Source of the DNA: Treponema bryantii
GTDB lineage: Bacteria; Spirochaetota; Spirochaetia; Treponematales; Treponemataceae
NCBI RefSeq assembly: GCF_900113965.1
Contig: NZ_FORI01000008.1
Coordinates: 124,001 to 188,000 of the forward strand
Length of the DNA: 64,000 nt
Direction of reading: 5' to 3'
How positions within the stretch are numbered: position 1 is the stretch's first letter; each line of letters starts with the position of its first letter. Below the pieces are notes generated by a model, which was not told the DNA's origin, made no database searches, and saw nothing but the letters and a program-made list of their open reading frames with translations. Below, one piece after another: positions 16,395-25,298 of this stretch. Both the position numbers and the translations under genes were made by a program.

Positions 16395-19300
16395 TTATAA
16401 AGGAATTTTGATATTATTTCCAGCAATTTTTTTGGTTTTGTCTGATTTATTGCAGAAAATAGCCTTAGAACACTGCTTAACAGACGCTTCAAACAGTCTG
16501 TCACAGGCTTTTTCAACATCATCCTCTGTAACTTCAAGAATATTATCAACGCGAATCTGACGGAACTTCATAGGATTTCCATAAAGCATAGATTCAAAGC
16601 TTCTGGCTCCCCTATCCTTAGGACTTGCAGGCACAATCGCATTTCCATAAGTTGAAACAATAGTTTTTTCAACCTCATCTTTTGGAATTGGAGTACTGCA
16701 CAAGTCTTTTAGAGACTGAAGGTAAACGTCGATTGACTTATCTGGAGAAGGATCTCGGTAAGTTGTCATCACAACCTGTCGCTCAAGACTGTCTACCCAG
16801 CAGTTTGCGCCATAAGCACCGCCCGTAGTTCTGATTTTATCCCACAAGGTATGATTTGAAAGCCAGGTAGTAAAAATCATTTCTGCAGCAGCTTCTTTTG
16901 TAAGATATGGAGAAGCCGGTGTGATGGCAGCGGCATAGCCTGTCTGACTCGGAACAGAAATCAGCTGGGCATCTTCACTTCTGCACTCTTCAAACTGACT
17001 GATATAAGGAGAAAGCTCTTCCTGAGTATATGTGTGGCCTGGTAAAAGTTTTGTAATTTCAGCCTTTCTTGCAAAATCATTGAGTAATGGGCGAAGCTTT
17101 TTAAGGGAATCTGCATCAGCTGTAACATGTATGATTCCACCGGCTTTCAGACATTCGTGATACATATACGAGAAGGTTTTGAGAAGCTTTTTAGCGTCCT
17201 TCTTTTTATATCCTGCTACTGTATTAAGCTGACTTACACCCCACATTATTTCATTCATGGCAAGAGATTCGCTCCAGGCTGCACGGGCTCGCTTTTGAGT
17301 ATAATCGCGGCCATTAGAAACAATACTGTTTTTCTTTTCAGCCTTAAGTTCACTGATTAAAGTTTCAAGATGCTTTTCATCATCAAAGTCCATTTTTGTG
17401 ATGATTTCTGCAAGCATGTCGAGCGCTTCTTCGGCGCGTTCTGTTAGAGCCTTGCAGATGAGCCCGATCCAGTTACGGCCGCAGAAATTATACTGTTTGT
17501 ATTTTTCTGCTTCTGACTGGCACTGCGGAACATTGTTTACTGTTCCGCAGAGTGTACGGCCCCAGATATCTCCCATTACACATGACGACTGTGCCGTACA
17601 TTTATCCCAGCCTTTTCCGTTCCAGCCAAGATTTGTGATTACATCTGCAAGGAATGGAATATGCTGTACATACTGAGCTTCCAGACGGTCAAACGGGAAA
17701 AGTACGTCTATATAGAAAATGCCGTTTGTATCTTCCTGGCTCACAAATAACGGGACGTCCGCCCCGTCCGAGCCGGTTACGAATTCCAGCGAAGTTTCCG
17801 GGATGTCGATACGGCGGTCGAGTTCGCCAATCTTTGTCGTAGGAATACAGGCCGTCTCGGCCGGCGTCTCTACATGCTGCTGATAAGCGTGAAGCTCGTC
17901 GAGGTCTTTCTTAAGCTGCGCCTTATCCACAGATTTGCCGAGTTCTTCAATAAGCGCTGCCTCTGCCTTTTCGCGTTCCTCAAAATATTTTTCCGAAGGC
18001 TCAGAAACAAAGCGCACCTGTACTGTCGGATCAAGGAAATATTTTTTGATAAGTTTCTTAGTGTAGTCAGGGTCTGAACGTAAGGCTTCCTTTACCTTTT
18101 CGAACGAGGTAATTGGCGAAAGCTGACTTGCACACGAGTCTCCGTTGCACCAGCCCTTCAAAGCCTTTTCCATCAGCTGAATTGAGAAAGGTCCCCAGTA
18201 GCGGTTTACTTCACGAAGGGCAAAATCAATTCCCATAACAGCAGAATCAATATCTTCCTGAGAAAGGCCCTTTTCATAAATCTCTTTTAGAGTCTTTTCT
18301 ACAAGCTTAAAGACTTTCTCTTCACAGCCCTTCTTTACGCCCCAGAGTCCCGCAGAGAAAAACTCCTCACGGAACTGGCCGAAGCTCTGGAACTGAACAT
18401 CATCTCCAAGTTTTGCGTCTTTTAAAGCACGAGCGAGCGGAGAACTGTCGTTTCCACACAAAGCCTCACACAGAAAATACTTTTCCATGTCGGCTTTTCC
18501 GGCATACCAGTTCAAAGAAACAAAGCTTCCGGTTGAACCGGTTTCTGGAGCATATGTCTTAAGCGAACAGGACTCTTTTACAAAATTGAGAGTCTGAAGT
18601 TCTTTTATCTCATTTTTAATAACAGGCAGCTTAGAGTCCACATCAATATTGCAGATTGCACCACCCTCGCGGCAGTCATATTTTTTTATGAGACGGCCAA
18701 TAAAGCGTTCATCAATAAAGTCCAGCTGCTGATCTGTTGGAATATCACCATATAAAAACAAAAGACAGTTATCAGGGCTGTAAAACTTCTGATGGAAAGC
18801 AAGGAAATCTTCATAGGTAAGTTCCGGAATATGCAGAGGATCTCCGCCTGAATCAAAGGCAGGATAACTGTCCGGGAACATTGCGCTTATCAGGTCGCTG
18901 AAGGCGATAGGCTGGAAAGAAGAATAATTTCCTTTCATCTCGTTGTAAACAACGCCCTGAATACTCAGCTTTTCATTTTCATCCATTTCAAGTCTGTGAC
19001 CTTCCTGAATGAAAGTTGCATGGTCCAGTTTTGGAAAGAAAACCGCGTCTCCGTAAACGTCCATCATATTAAAATAATCTGAACGGACAACAGAAGCTCC
19101 AGGGTAAACAGTTTTATCCGGATATGTAAGGGCATTTAAGAAAGTATTAAGACTAGTAGAAGCAAGAGTGATGAAAGGTTCTTTGAGCGGATACTTTTCA
19201 CTGCCGCATAAAACAGAATGCTCCATAATATGAGCCACACCACGCGAGGTTTTATCCACGGTGCGGAAGGCATAAGCGAAAAGATTTTCTTTATCTTCTT

Positions 19301-19451
19301 TTACAATATGATAAACTTCAAGTCCTGTTACTTTGTGGCGAAGGTAAACACCTTTTGCCTTAAAATCCTTTATTTCATCTACGGCAAGCAGTACAAAGTC
19401 CTTATATGCTTTTCCGATATTTGCAGAATCAGTAAAATTAAATGAACACAT
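16395..19451 (-). CDS. M16C-family zinc metalloprotease (presequence-protease/insulinase-like)
   Basis: A 1018-residue peptidasome. The inverted zinc motif HxxEH is seen as HIMEHS (H74, E77, H78), with the distal Glu in VYNEMKGNYS near residue 170. The M16C organisation of four homologous half-domains and the central hinge coiled region (~480-540, Glu/Lys-rich) matches PreP/Cym1-type enzymes, which degrade small peptides inside a closed chamber. No signal peptide, so it is cytoplasmic here. Its ATG lies inside the end of fliG1 (14-nt overlap), with AGGAA upstream. A stretch around 17,740-17,900 is richer in GC than its surroundings, without a break in the frame. Confidence 0.88.
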   Translation of the reverse strand: MCSFNFTDSANIGKAYKDFVLLAVDEIKDFKAKGVYLRHKVTGLEVYHIVKEDKENLFAYAFRTVDKTSRGVAHIMEHSVLCGSEKYPLKEPFITLASTSLNTFLNALTYPDKTVYPGASVVRSDYFNMMDVYGDAVFFPKLDHATFIQEGHRLEMDENEKLSIQGVVYNEMKGNYSSFQPIAFSDLISAMFPDSYPAFDSGGDPLHIPELTYEDFLAFHQKFYSPDNCLLFLYGDIPTDQQLDFIDERFIGRLIKKYDCREGGAICNIDVDSKLPVIKNEIKELQTLNFVKESCSLKTYAPETGSTGSFVSLNWYAGKADMEKYFLCEALCGNDSSPLARALKDAKLGDDVQFQSFGQFREEFFSAGLWGVKKGCEEKVFKLVEKTLKEIYEKGLSQEDIDSAVMGIDFALREVNRYWGPFSIQLMEKALKGWCNGDSCASQLSPITSFEKVKEALRSDPDYTKKLIKKYFLDPTVQVRFVSEPSEKYFEEREKAEAALIEELGKSVDKAQLKKDLDELHAYQQHVETPAETACIPTTKIGELDRRIDIPETSLEFVTGSDGADVPLFVSQEDTNGIFYIDVLFPFDRLEAQYVQHIPFLADVITNLGWNGKGWDKCTAQSSCVMGDIWGRTLCGTVNNVPQCQSEAEKYKQYNFCGRNWIGLICKALTERAEEALDMLAEIITKMDFDDEKHLETLISELKAEKKNSIVSNGRDYTQKRARAAWSESLAMNEIMWGVSQLNTVAGYKKKDAKKLLKTFSYMYHECLKAGGIIHVTADADSLKKLRPLLNDFARKAEITKLLPGHTYTQEELSPYISQFEECRSEDAQLISVPSQTGYAAAITPASPYLTKEAAAEMIFTTWLSNHTLWDKIRTTGGAYGANCWVDSLERQVVMTTYRDPSPDKSIDVYLQSLKDLCSTPIPKDEVEKTIVSTYGNAIVPASPKDRGARSFESMLYGNPMKFRQIRVDNILEVTEDDVEKACDRLFEASVKQCSKAIFCNKSDKTKKIAGNNIKIPL

Positions 19452-20673
19452 CGTCGTTCCTGTCTTTAATGATTAGATGTCCCTCTTCGAATGCACGCCT
19501 TAATTTGCTGAAGAACTCTGAAGTAATACGCTCACAGTCTGAACGGCGCATTGGCTTTAATATATCTTCCTGAGCGCGAACCTCGGCACGGCGGCCGGCA
19601 GAAATATTACTCAGGATTTTTTCACGGAAGTCATCCGGCTTTCCGGCAATAAGATAAGCGATATCGATTTCTGTCATTTCGCGGAGTTTTTCCTGAACAA
19701 AGCGGTCGTCTGATTTTACAACATCGTCCAATGTAAAAAGTCGGCTTCTAAGGTCCTGTCCAAGATCCGGATCATCTTCCGAAAGATATTTCAGAATATC
19801 GTTTTCGGCACCTGCATCCATCTTCTTAAGAATCTGTGCAAGAGCATTTCTTCCGTCTATATTTTCAGCCTTTTCGACTGTCTGATTCAATGATTTTTCA
19901 TGCATTGCCTGATCAACGCGGCGCAGAACATCCGGGCTCACTGGCTCCATTTTTGCAAGTCTCATAACCACTTCTTTCTTTTCATCCGGTGTCATGAGAT
20001 TAATGATTTTAGCGGCCTTCTTTGGTTCAAGATGAGAAAGCACCATAGACTGCACGCCTGGATTTTCGTCTTTGATTAAAAGATAAACGCGCTCATTGTC
20101 TGCATCACGCAGATAGGTAAAAGGGATTTTTCCTTCAAGCGGCATTGCCTTTTTCAAAAGCTCATCGGCACGTTTTTTACCGTAAGCTTTTTCAAGCATT
20201 TCGCGCGCAGTTTCTACTCCACCCTCTTCACGGGCCTTATTCAAAAGTCCGTTGAATTCCTCCATAATTACGGCAGCTTCTTCTTTGCTTACCGTTCTTA
20301 TTGAAGCAATTTCAGGAATGATTTTTTCTATCTGAGTTTCTGAAAGATGTGGAAGGATTTTTGCAGCTTCATCTTCACCAATGAGCAGCAGGAATTTTGC
20401 AACTCTGCGGTATACAGAATCTTTACCATCTGGAGTCTGTTCAACCGGAACCTTAAGAAGGCCTCCGGTTTTAAGATAATCAACAGTGTTGTCTAATGCT
20501 TGTGAAGGAGATTTCTTCTTCTGTGTAAGATCTTCGGCCTTTATATCCTTTGTAAAAACAGTCTTCTGAAAAGTGTTTTCTGATTTTTTCTCTGAGGAAG
20601 TCTCTTCAACTGGAACGGGAACTCCCTCAGCATTTCTTGTATAGGCTTTGGCACGAAAATCTTTAACGTTCAT
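19438..20673 (-). CDS. fliG: FliG paralogue (spirochaete FliG1-type)
   Basis: A 411-residue FliG homologue. FliG is the C-ring rotor protein that contacts MotA and FliF. The N-terminal ~70 residues are a Lys/Glu/Ser-rich extension. The core follows: RRVAKFLLLIGEDEAAKILPHL (FliG-N), VQSMVLSHLEPKKAAKII (FliG-M) and a C-terminal LREMTEIDIAYLIAG...MRRSDCER region corresponding to the charged torque domain. The EHPQ motif of FliG-M reads DENPG here. Spirochaetes are known to encode two FliG proteins; this one stands apart from fliF/fliH and so fits the accessory FliG1, which in Borrelia affects rotation or assembly at a cell pole rather than being the main rotor. Confidence 0.78.
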   Translation of the reverse strand: MNVKDFRAKAYTRNAEGVPVPVEETSSEKKSENTFQKTVFTKDIKAEDLTQKKKSPSQALDNTVDYLKTGGLLKVPVEQTPDGKDSVYRRVAKFLLLIGEDEAAKILPHLSETQIEKIIPEIASIRTVSKEEAAVIMEEFNGLLNKAREEGGVETAREMLEKAYGKKRADELLKKAMPLEGKIPFTYLRDADNERVYLLIKDENPGVQSMVLSHLEPKKAAKIINLMTPDEKKEVVMRLAKMEPVSPDVLRRVDQAMHEKSLNQTVEKAENIDGRNALAQILKKMDAGAENDILKYLSEDDPDLGQDLRSRLFTLDDVVKSDDRFVQEKLREMTEIDIAYLIAGKPDDFREKILSNISAGRRAEVRAQEDILKPMRRSDCERITSEFFSKLRRAFEEGHLIIKDRNDDVFI

Positions 20674-20695
20674 AATAACAATATTTTATCACATA

Positions 20696-22462
20696 TCACG
20701 CAAAAACGCCACTCACCATCTTTGCATAATGACCGTTCAAAGCAAGAAGTTCATTATGATTTCCGCGTTCAACAATTTCTCCGTGATCAACAAAGAAGAT
20801 TACATCTGCATTACGGATGGTTGAAAGACGGTGCGCAATGATAAAGCTTGTGCGTCCTTTCAAAAGTTCTCCAAGTCCCTGCTGCAAAGCCTTTTCTGTA
20901 TGTGTATCAACCGAAGAAGTTGCTTCATCAAGAATCAGAATTCGAGGATCGCTGAGCAATACACGGGCAAAGCTTATAAGCTGCTTCTGTCCCTGGCTCA
21001 AGCCACCACCATTTGCAGTGAGCACTTTGTTATAGCCTTCCGGAAAGGCAGAAATGAACTCGTGAGCCTGTACAGCCTTTGCCGCAGCCATACATTCTTC
21101 ATCTGTTGCATCAAGACGACCATAGCGGATATTTTCCATAATTGTACCGCTGAAAAGGAAACTGTCCTGGAGCATTACACCAACCTGCTTACGAATTGAC
21201 TTTATCATAAGCTCCTGAATATCAATGCCATCAATCAGAATCTTACCCTTTTCTGCATTATAGAAACGGCTTAAAAGATTTACAATTGTTGTTTTTCCGG
21301 CACCTGTTGGTCCAACAATGGCAACTGTCATACCAGGAGTAATTGTAAAATCAACATCCTTCAAAATAGGATTGCCCGGCTCATAACTAAAATCAACGTG
21401 ATCAAACTGAACATGACCGCGGATTGGAGGAAGTTCTCTTGCTCCAGGCTTATCTGAAATTGCATCATCTTCATCAAGCAGTTCAAAAATGCGTTCAATA
21501 TAAGCACCTGTAGTTACCATGGAATTATAGAAGTTTCCAAGGTTCTGAATTGGCTGCCAGAAACGCCAGATGTAACCGGCAAAAGCAACAAGAGTACCGA
21601 TAGTTACTGTTTCACCAAGCCAGTTGATACCTGCAAGATAAACAAGTGTAACACCCAAAGTTGAAAGAATATCTACAGAAGGCCAGATAATGTTATTAAT
21701 ATTTACCGCGCGAATCCAAACTGTCTTACACTTATTACAAAGCTCATTAAAGATTCCCTGATTAACTTCTTCACGTGCAAAGCTCTGAGTTACCTTCATT
21801 CCGTTAAGACTTTCAGAAAGATAGGCAGTAAGGTTAGAACGCTTATAGCTCTCCTGCTTCCATGCTTCATGCTGCTTTTTCTTCATTGAAATAAGAATGA
21901 TAAACAGAATTGGAAGCACAGCCATACAGACCAGAGTAAGCTTTACATCAATTGCAATCATAAAGCCAATAATTACAATCAGAGTAAACAGATCTGAAAT
22001 CAGCTGAATAATACCATTTGAAAGAAGATCTGAAAGTGAGTTTACATAGTTTACAACGCGGATAAGAATCTTTCCGTGAGGTCTGCTGTCAAAATAGCTG
22101 AATGGCAGAGACTGAAGTTTTATAAACACGTCACGTCTGATATTTACAATAATCTTCTGAGCAACGCGTGTCATAATTCTGAGTTTCTGAGCCAAAAGAA
22201 TTCTTACAACCAGAGTTGAAAGAAGCAGAGCCGCAGAAATAATAACTAACATACGGTAGTCTGCATTTGGAATTGCCTTATCAATTGCCATTCTTGTAAG
22301 GTACGGGCTGGTAAGCGAGATTGCTGATGACACCAGCATAATCACACACGAAAGTACCATCCACTTTGTATAAGGCTTAATCCATTTTGCAAGCCTCATA
22401 ACAATATGAGGATTAAACTTCTGTTCTATTTCTTCATCTGCATCGAATTTATTTCTTGCCAT
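20696..22462 (-). CDS. ABC exporter half-transporter (consensus Walker B subunit)
   Basis: A 588-residue type IV ABC exporter subunit: six membrane helices in the first ~320 residues, then an ATPase with Walker A GPTGAGKTT, Q-loop GVMLQDSFLFSG and Walker B LILDEATSSVDTHTEK with the catalytic Glu, plus the H-loop AHRLS. Its signature motif is LSQGQ rather than LSGGQ. Together with the next gene this forms the pattern of asymmetric heterodimeric exporters (BmrCD, TM287/288). Likely substrates are drugs, lipids or peptides. It lies 16 nt downstream of its partner in one operon. Confidence 0.88.
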   Translation of the reverse strand: MARNKFDADEEIEQKFNPHIVMRLAKWIKPYTKWMVLSCVIMLVSSAISLTSPYLTRMAIDKAIPNADYRMLVIISAALLLSTLVVRILLAQKLRIMTRVAQKIIVNIRRDVFIKLQSLPFSYFDSRPHGKILIRVVNYVNSLSDLLSNGIIQLISDLFTLIVIIGFMIAIDVKLTLVCMAVLPILFIILISMKKKQHEAWKQESYKRSNLTAYLSESLNGMKVTQSFAREEVNQGIFNELCNKCKTVWIRAVNINNIIWPSVDILSTLGVTLVYLAGINWLGETVTIGTLVAFAGYIWRFWQPIQNLGNFYNSMVTTGAYIERIFELLDEDDAISDKPGARELPPIRGHVQFDHVDFSYEPGNPILKDVDFTITPGMTVAIVGPTGAGKTTIVNLLSRFYNAEKGKILIDGIDIQELMIKSIRKQVGVMLQDSFLFSGTIMENIRYGRLDATDEECMAAAKAVQAHEFISAFPEGYNKVLTANGGGLSQGQKQLISFARVLLSDPRILILDEATSSVDTHTEKALQQGLGELLKGRTSFIIAHRLSTIRNADVIFFVDHGEIVERGNHNELLALNGHYAKMVSGVFA

Positions 22463-22478
22463 ATAATACCTCTGTTAC

Positions 22479-24227
22479 CTATTTACCAGCCTGTTCAGCC
22501 CATACATCGTGGTAATATCCGTCACGGGAAATAAGTTCCTGGTGACTTCCCTTATCAATAATCTGGCCATCCTGAATTACAAGAATTACATCACAGTTTT
22601 CAAATGAAGAAACTCTGTGGCTGATAATGAAAGCTGTGTGTCCTTCACTGCGGCTCTTTATAGACTGACGAATTTTATATTCCGTATCGTTATCTACAGC
22701 ACTTGTAGTGTCATCAAGAATCATAATCTTAGGATCTGCAAGGAAAAGACGTGCCAGTGCAATACGCTGTTTCTGTCCTCCACTCAAGCCTACTCCACGC
22801 TCACCTACAATTGTGTCATAGCCGTCGGTAAGGTCTCCAATGAATTCCTTAACACGGGCAAGTTCAGCAGCATTTTCTACATCTTCAAAAGAAGCATCTG
22901 TTTTTGCAAAAGCAATATTTCCTTCTACAGTATCACTGAAAAGGAAGGCTTCCTGCATTGTAATACCAACATTGCGGCGCAGCTCCTGCAGGTTATATTC
23001 GCGGACATCCTTTCCGTCAATCAGAATCTGTCCTGAATCTGCATCGTAGTAGCGGCACATAAGGTTTGCAATTGTAGATTTACCGCTTCCTGTTGGGCCA
23101 AGAATACCAACTGTAGTTCCCGGCTCAATCACAAAACTCATGTCCTTGATTACAGGAGTTTCGTTATATGCAAAGCAGACATTTCTGAATTCAACACGTC
23201 CCTCAATAGAAGTTTTCTCTACAGTGCCTTCTGCTGAATTTTCTGCTTCAGTTGTGTTTTTGATTTTTGGTTCTGCTTTATAAAGTTCAAAAAGTCTGTC
23301 GGCAGAAGCTCCAAAGTTCTGTGTATTATCAACAAGGTTTCCGAACATATTGATTGGCTGAATAAAGGCCCACATAAGGCCGTTAAAAGTTACCAACTGA
23401 CCAATTGTCATTTCATTATTGATTACAAGATAGCCACCGAACAAAATAAGAATTACCGGAAGCACCTGACACAAAGCATCAATCCAAGGCATAAACTTTA
23501 CGCGCATATCTGCATTGGCTACAGAAACATCACGATAGCCTTCATTTTCTTTTTCAAAACGTTCTGTCTCATAGTTCTCGCGCACAAAAGCTTTTACTAC
23601 ACGGTTACCTTCAATGTTCTCACCTACACGTGTATTTAATACCGCAAACTGGTCGCGAACACGCATATGAGCCGGTCTGATATGTACCTTGAATTTTTTA
23701 ACAAGCAGAAGAACCGGAGGAGCAATAACAAGGAAGGCAAGTGTAAGCTTCCAGTTAATTGAAGCCAGTGTAATAATTGAAAAAATATATATGAGACTGT
23801 TCTCAAGAATCTGATATAAAACCCATGCAACAAAGTGACGAACCTTATCCAGGTCAGATGTAAGCAGAGTCATTACGTTTCCGGAAGGCGCATTATCATA
23901 CCATGAAAAATCCAGTTTCTGGATATGCGCATACAGATCTTCACGCATCTTTAAGATTACATTTTGTGAACAATGTTCAAAAATTACCTGATAGCTGTAT
24001 CTGAAAATTGATTTTCCTACTACTACACCAAGCATAATTGCAATCAATTTGAACAAGAGCTCATGCTGTCCGCCCTTAATTACCTTATCTACGATAGAAC
24101 CGGTAACAAGAGGGTTTACCATATTCATTGCTGCAACAATAACACTCAAAAAAAGGCCTGCAGCCATTCCAAAACGATATTTTCGTACGTACGACCATAC
24201 CCAAGAAAAAGCAGTTTTTTCTTTCAT
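22479..24227 (-). CDS. ABC exporter half-transporter (degenerate Walker B subunit)
   Basis: A 582-residue partner of the preceding exporter subunit: six membrane helices, Walker A GPTGSGKST, a canonical LSGGQKQR signature and Walker B MILDDTTSAVDNDTE, where Asp replaces the catalytic Glu. In the heterodimer the two nucleotide sites combine Walker motifs of one subunit with the signature of the other, so one site is fully consensus and the other carries both lesions (Asp here, LSQGQ there). The operon is divergent from the AraC-family regulator gene, with 88 nt between them, so that regulator may control it. Confidence 0.88.
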   Translation of the reverse strand: MKEKTAFSWVWSYVRKYRFGMAAGLFLSVIVAAMNMVNPLVTGSIVDKVIKGGQHELLFKLIAIMLGVVVGKSIFRYSYQVIFEHCSQNVILKMREDLYAHIQKLDFSWYDNAPSGNVMTLLTSDLDKVRHFVAWVLYQILENSLIYIFSIITLASINWKLTLAFLVIAPPVLLLVKKFKVHIRPAHMRVRDQFAVLNTRVGENIEGNRVVKAFVRENYETERFEKENEGYRDVSVANADMRVKFMPWIDALCQVLPVILILFGGYLVINNEMTIGQLVTFNGLMWAFIQPINMFGNLVDNTQNFGASADRLFELYKAEPKIKNTTEAENSAEGTVEKTSIEGRVEFRNVCFAYNETPVIKDMSFVIEPGTTVGILGPTGSGKSTIANLMCRYYDADSGQILIDGKDVREYNLQELRRNVGITMQEAFLFSDTVEGNIAFAKTDASFEDVENAAELARVKEFIGDLTDGYDTIVGERGVGLSGGQKQRIALARLFLADPKIMILDDTTSAVDNDTEYKIRQSIKSRSEGHTAFIISHRVSSFENCDVILVIQDGQIIDKGSHQELISRDGYYHDVWAEQAGK

Positions 24228-24315
24228 AAAAACCTCAATTTTACACTAGCATTACTTGCAATTCCATGCTATAAAAAAAGGGGAATATAATTGTACAAAT
24301 CTCTACGGAGGATAC

Positions 24316-25188
24316 ATGGACGACTTATTCGAATACAGCGACAGTCTTAATGCACCTTTTCAAGCCTTTTCCGGAGACTGGAAGTATGTTAAACCTCACT
24401 GGCATTATTTTACAGAGATGGTTTATCTTGTAAGCGGCGTTCTGTATGCAGAAGTTGATGGCAAACAGTACACCATGAATCCCGGAGATATGATTATCTT
24501 CCACCCAAAACAGATTCATGCCTTTCTGGACTATCCTGTAAAAGAGGAATATCCAGACAAACCATTTTTCTATGTCATTAAGTTCGATGATATGATTCTC
24601 TCAAATACAACTCCGGGTTCTCCAAAGCTTCCTAAGCTTCTGGACCGGGCAAACTCTGCTTCAGAAGCATCTAATCTTCTTACGGCAAGAGACCTTCGCT
24701 TTAATCCGGTAAAAATGTATTTTGAATATTGTATCTGGGAAACAAATAACCGCCAGTTTGGCTACGATATAAAGGTTGCTTCTATGATAAGTCTTATTAT
24801 CACGGAAGTTATGAGAATCTGGTTACGTCACGGTTTTCAGTTTTCTTCAAAAACCACCTTTGATCAGTTCTCTACAAAAGACTTTTCTGTACTCGAATAC
24901 ATCGACAAGCATTCATCTGAAAATATCAGCATAGAAGATCTTGCTTCCAAATGCGGTATGTGCTACTCAAACTTTGCAAAGCAGTTTAAGACCCAGTTTG
25001 GAAAAACCTGCAAAGAATATATCGAGTTTATAAGAATCTGTAAGGCAGATACCCTTCTCCTTTACACAGACAAAACCCTGGACTACATCAGTCAGGAAAC
25101 AGGCTTTACCGATGCCAGCCACTTTATCCGCACTTACAAAAAAATCAGGGGAATTACGCCAAAACAGCGCAGGAACTCGCAGATATAA
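24316..25188 (+). CDS. AraC-family transcriptional regulator with cupin sensor domain
   Basis: A 290-residue regulator. Residues ~1-100 form an AraC-type cupin (KPHWHYFTEMVYLVSG, GDMIIFHPKQIHAF), and the last ~100 residues form the double HTH (IEDLASKCGMCYSNFAKQFK, then LDYISQETGFTDASHFIRTYKK with the family ending GITPKQ). Such proteins usually sense a sugar and activate transport or catabolic genes. The ATG at 24316 is preceded by CGGAGGA four bases away; a longer frame from 24256 is not supported. Its target could be the divergent exporter operon or the convergent sugar importer downstream; the sequence does not decide. Confidence 0.85.
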   Translation: MDDLFEYSDSLNAPFQAFSGDWKYVKPHWHYFTEMVYLVSGVLYAEVDGKQYTMNPGDMIIFHPKQIHAFLDYPVKEEYPDKPFFYVIKFDDMILSNTTPGSPKLPKLLDRANSASEASNLLTARDLRFNPVKMYFEYCIWETNNRQFGYDIKVASMISLIITEVMRIWLRHGFQFSSKTTFDQFSTKDFSVLEYIDKHSSENISIEDLASKCGMCYSNFAKQFKTQFGKTCKEYIEFIRICKADTLLLYTDKTLDYISQETGFTDASHFIRTYKKIRGITPKQRRNSQI

Positions 25189-25193
25189 AAAAA

Positions 25194-25287
25194 ACGGTGG
25201 TTTCGATAAATCCGCTTCGCAGACCCTTAACCACCGTTCGTTTTTTACACGGTGGTTGAGTAAGCCGAAGGCTGTATCGAAACCACC
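25194..25287. repeat. Two R3-family palindromic repeats between convergent genes
   Basis: Unit A (25194-25237) has 9-bp ends ACGGTGGTT/AACCACCGT and is followed by TTCGTTTTTT, so it would terminate the araC-type gene. Unit B (25251-25287) has GGTGGTT/AACCACC ends and an inner GCC-GAA-GGC hairpin. A related copy lies at 45881-45925. The pair fills the gap before the 3' end of the solute-binding protein gene. Confidence 0.8.
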
Positions 25288-25298
25288 ATATAATCATA

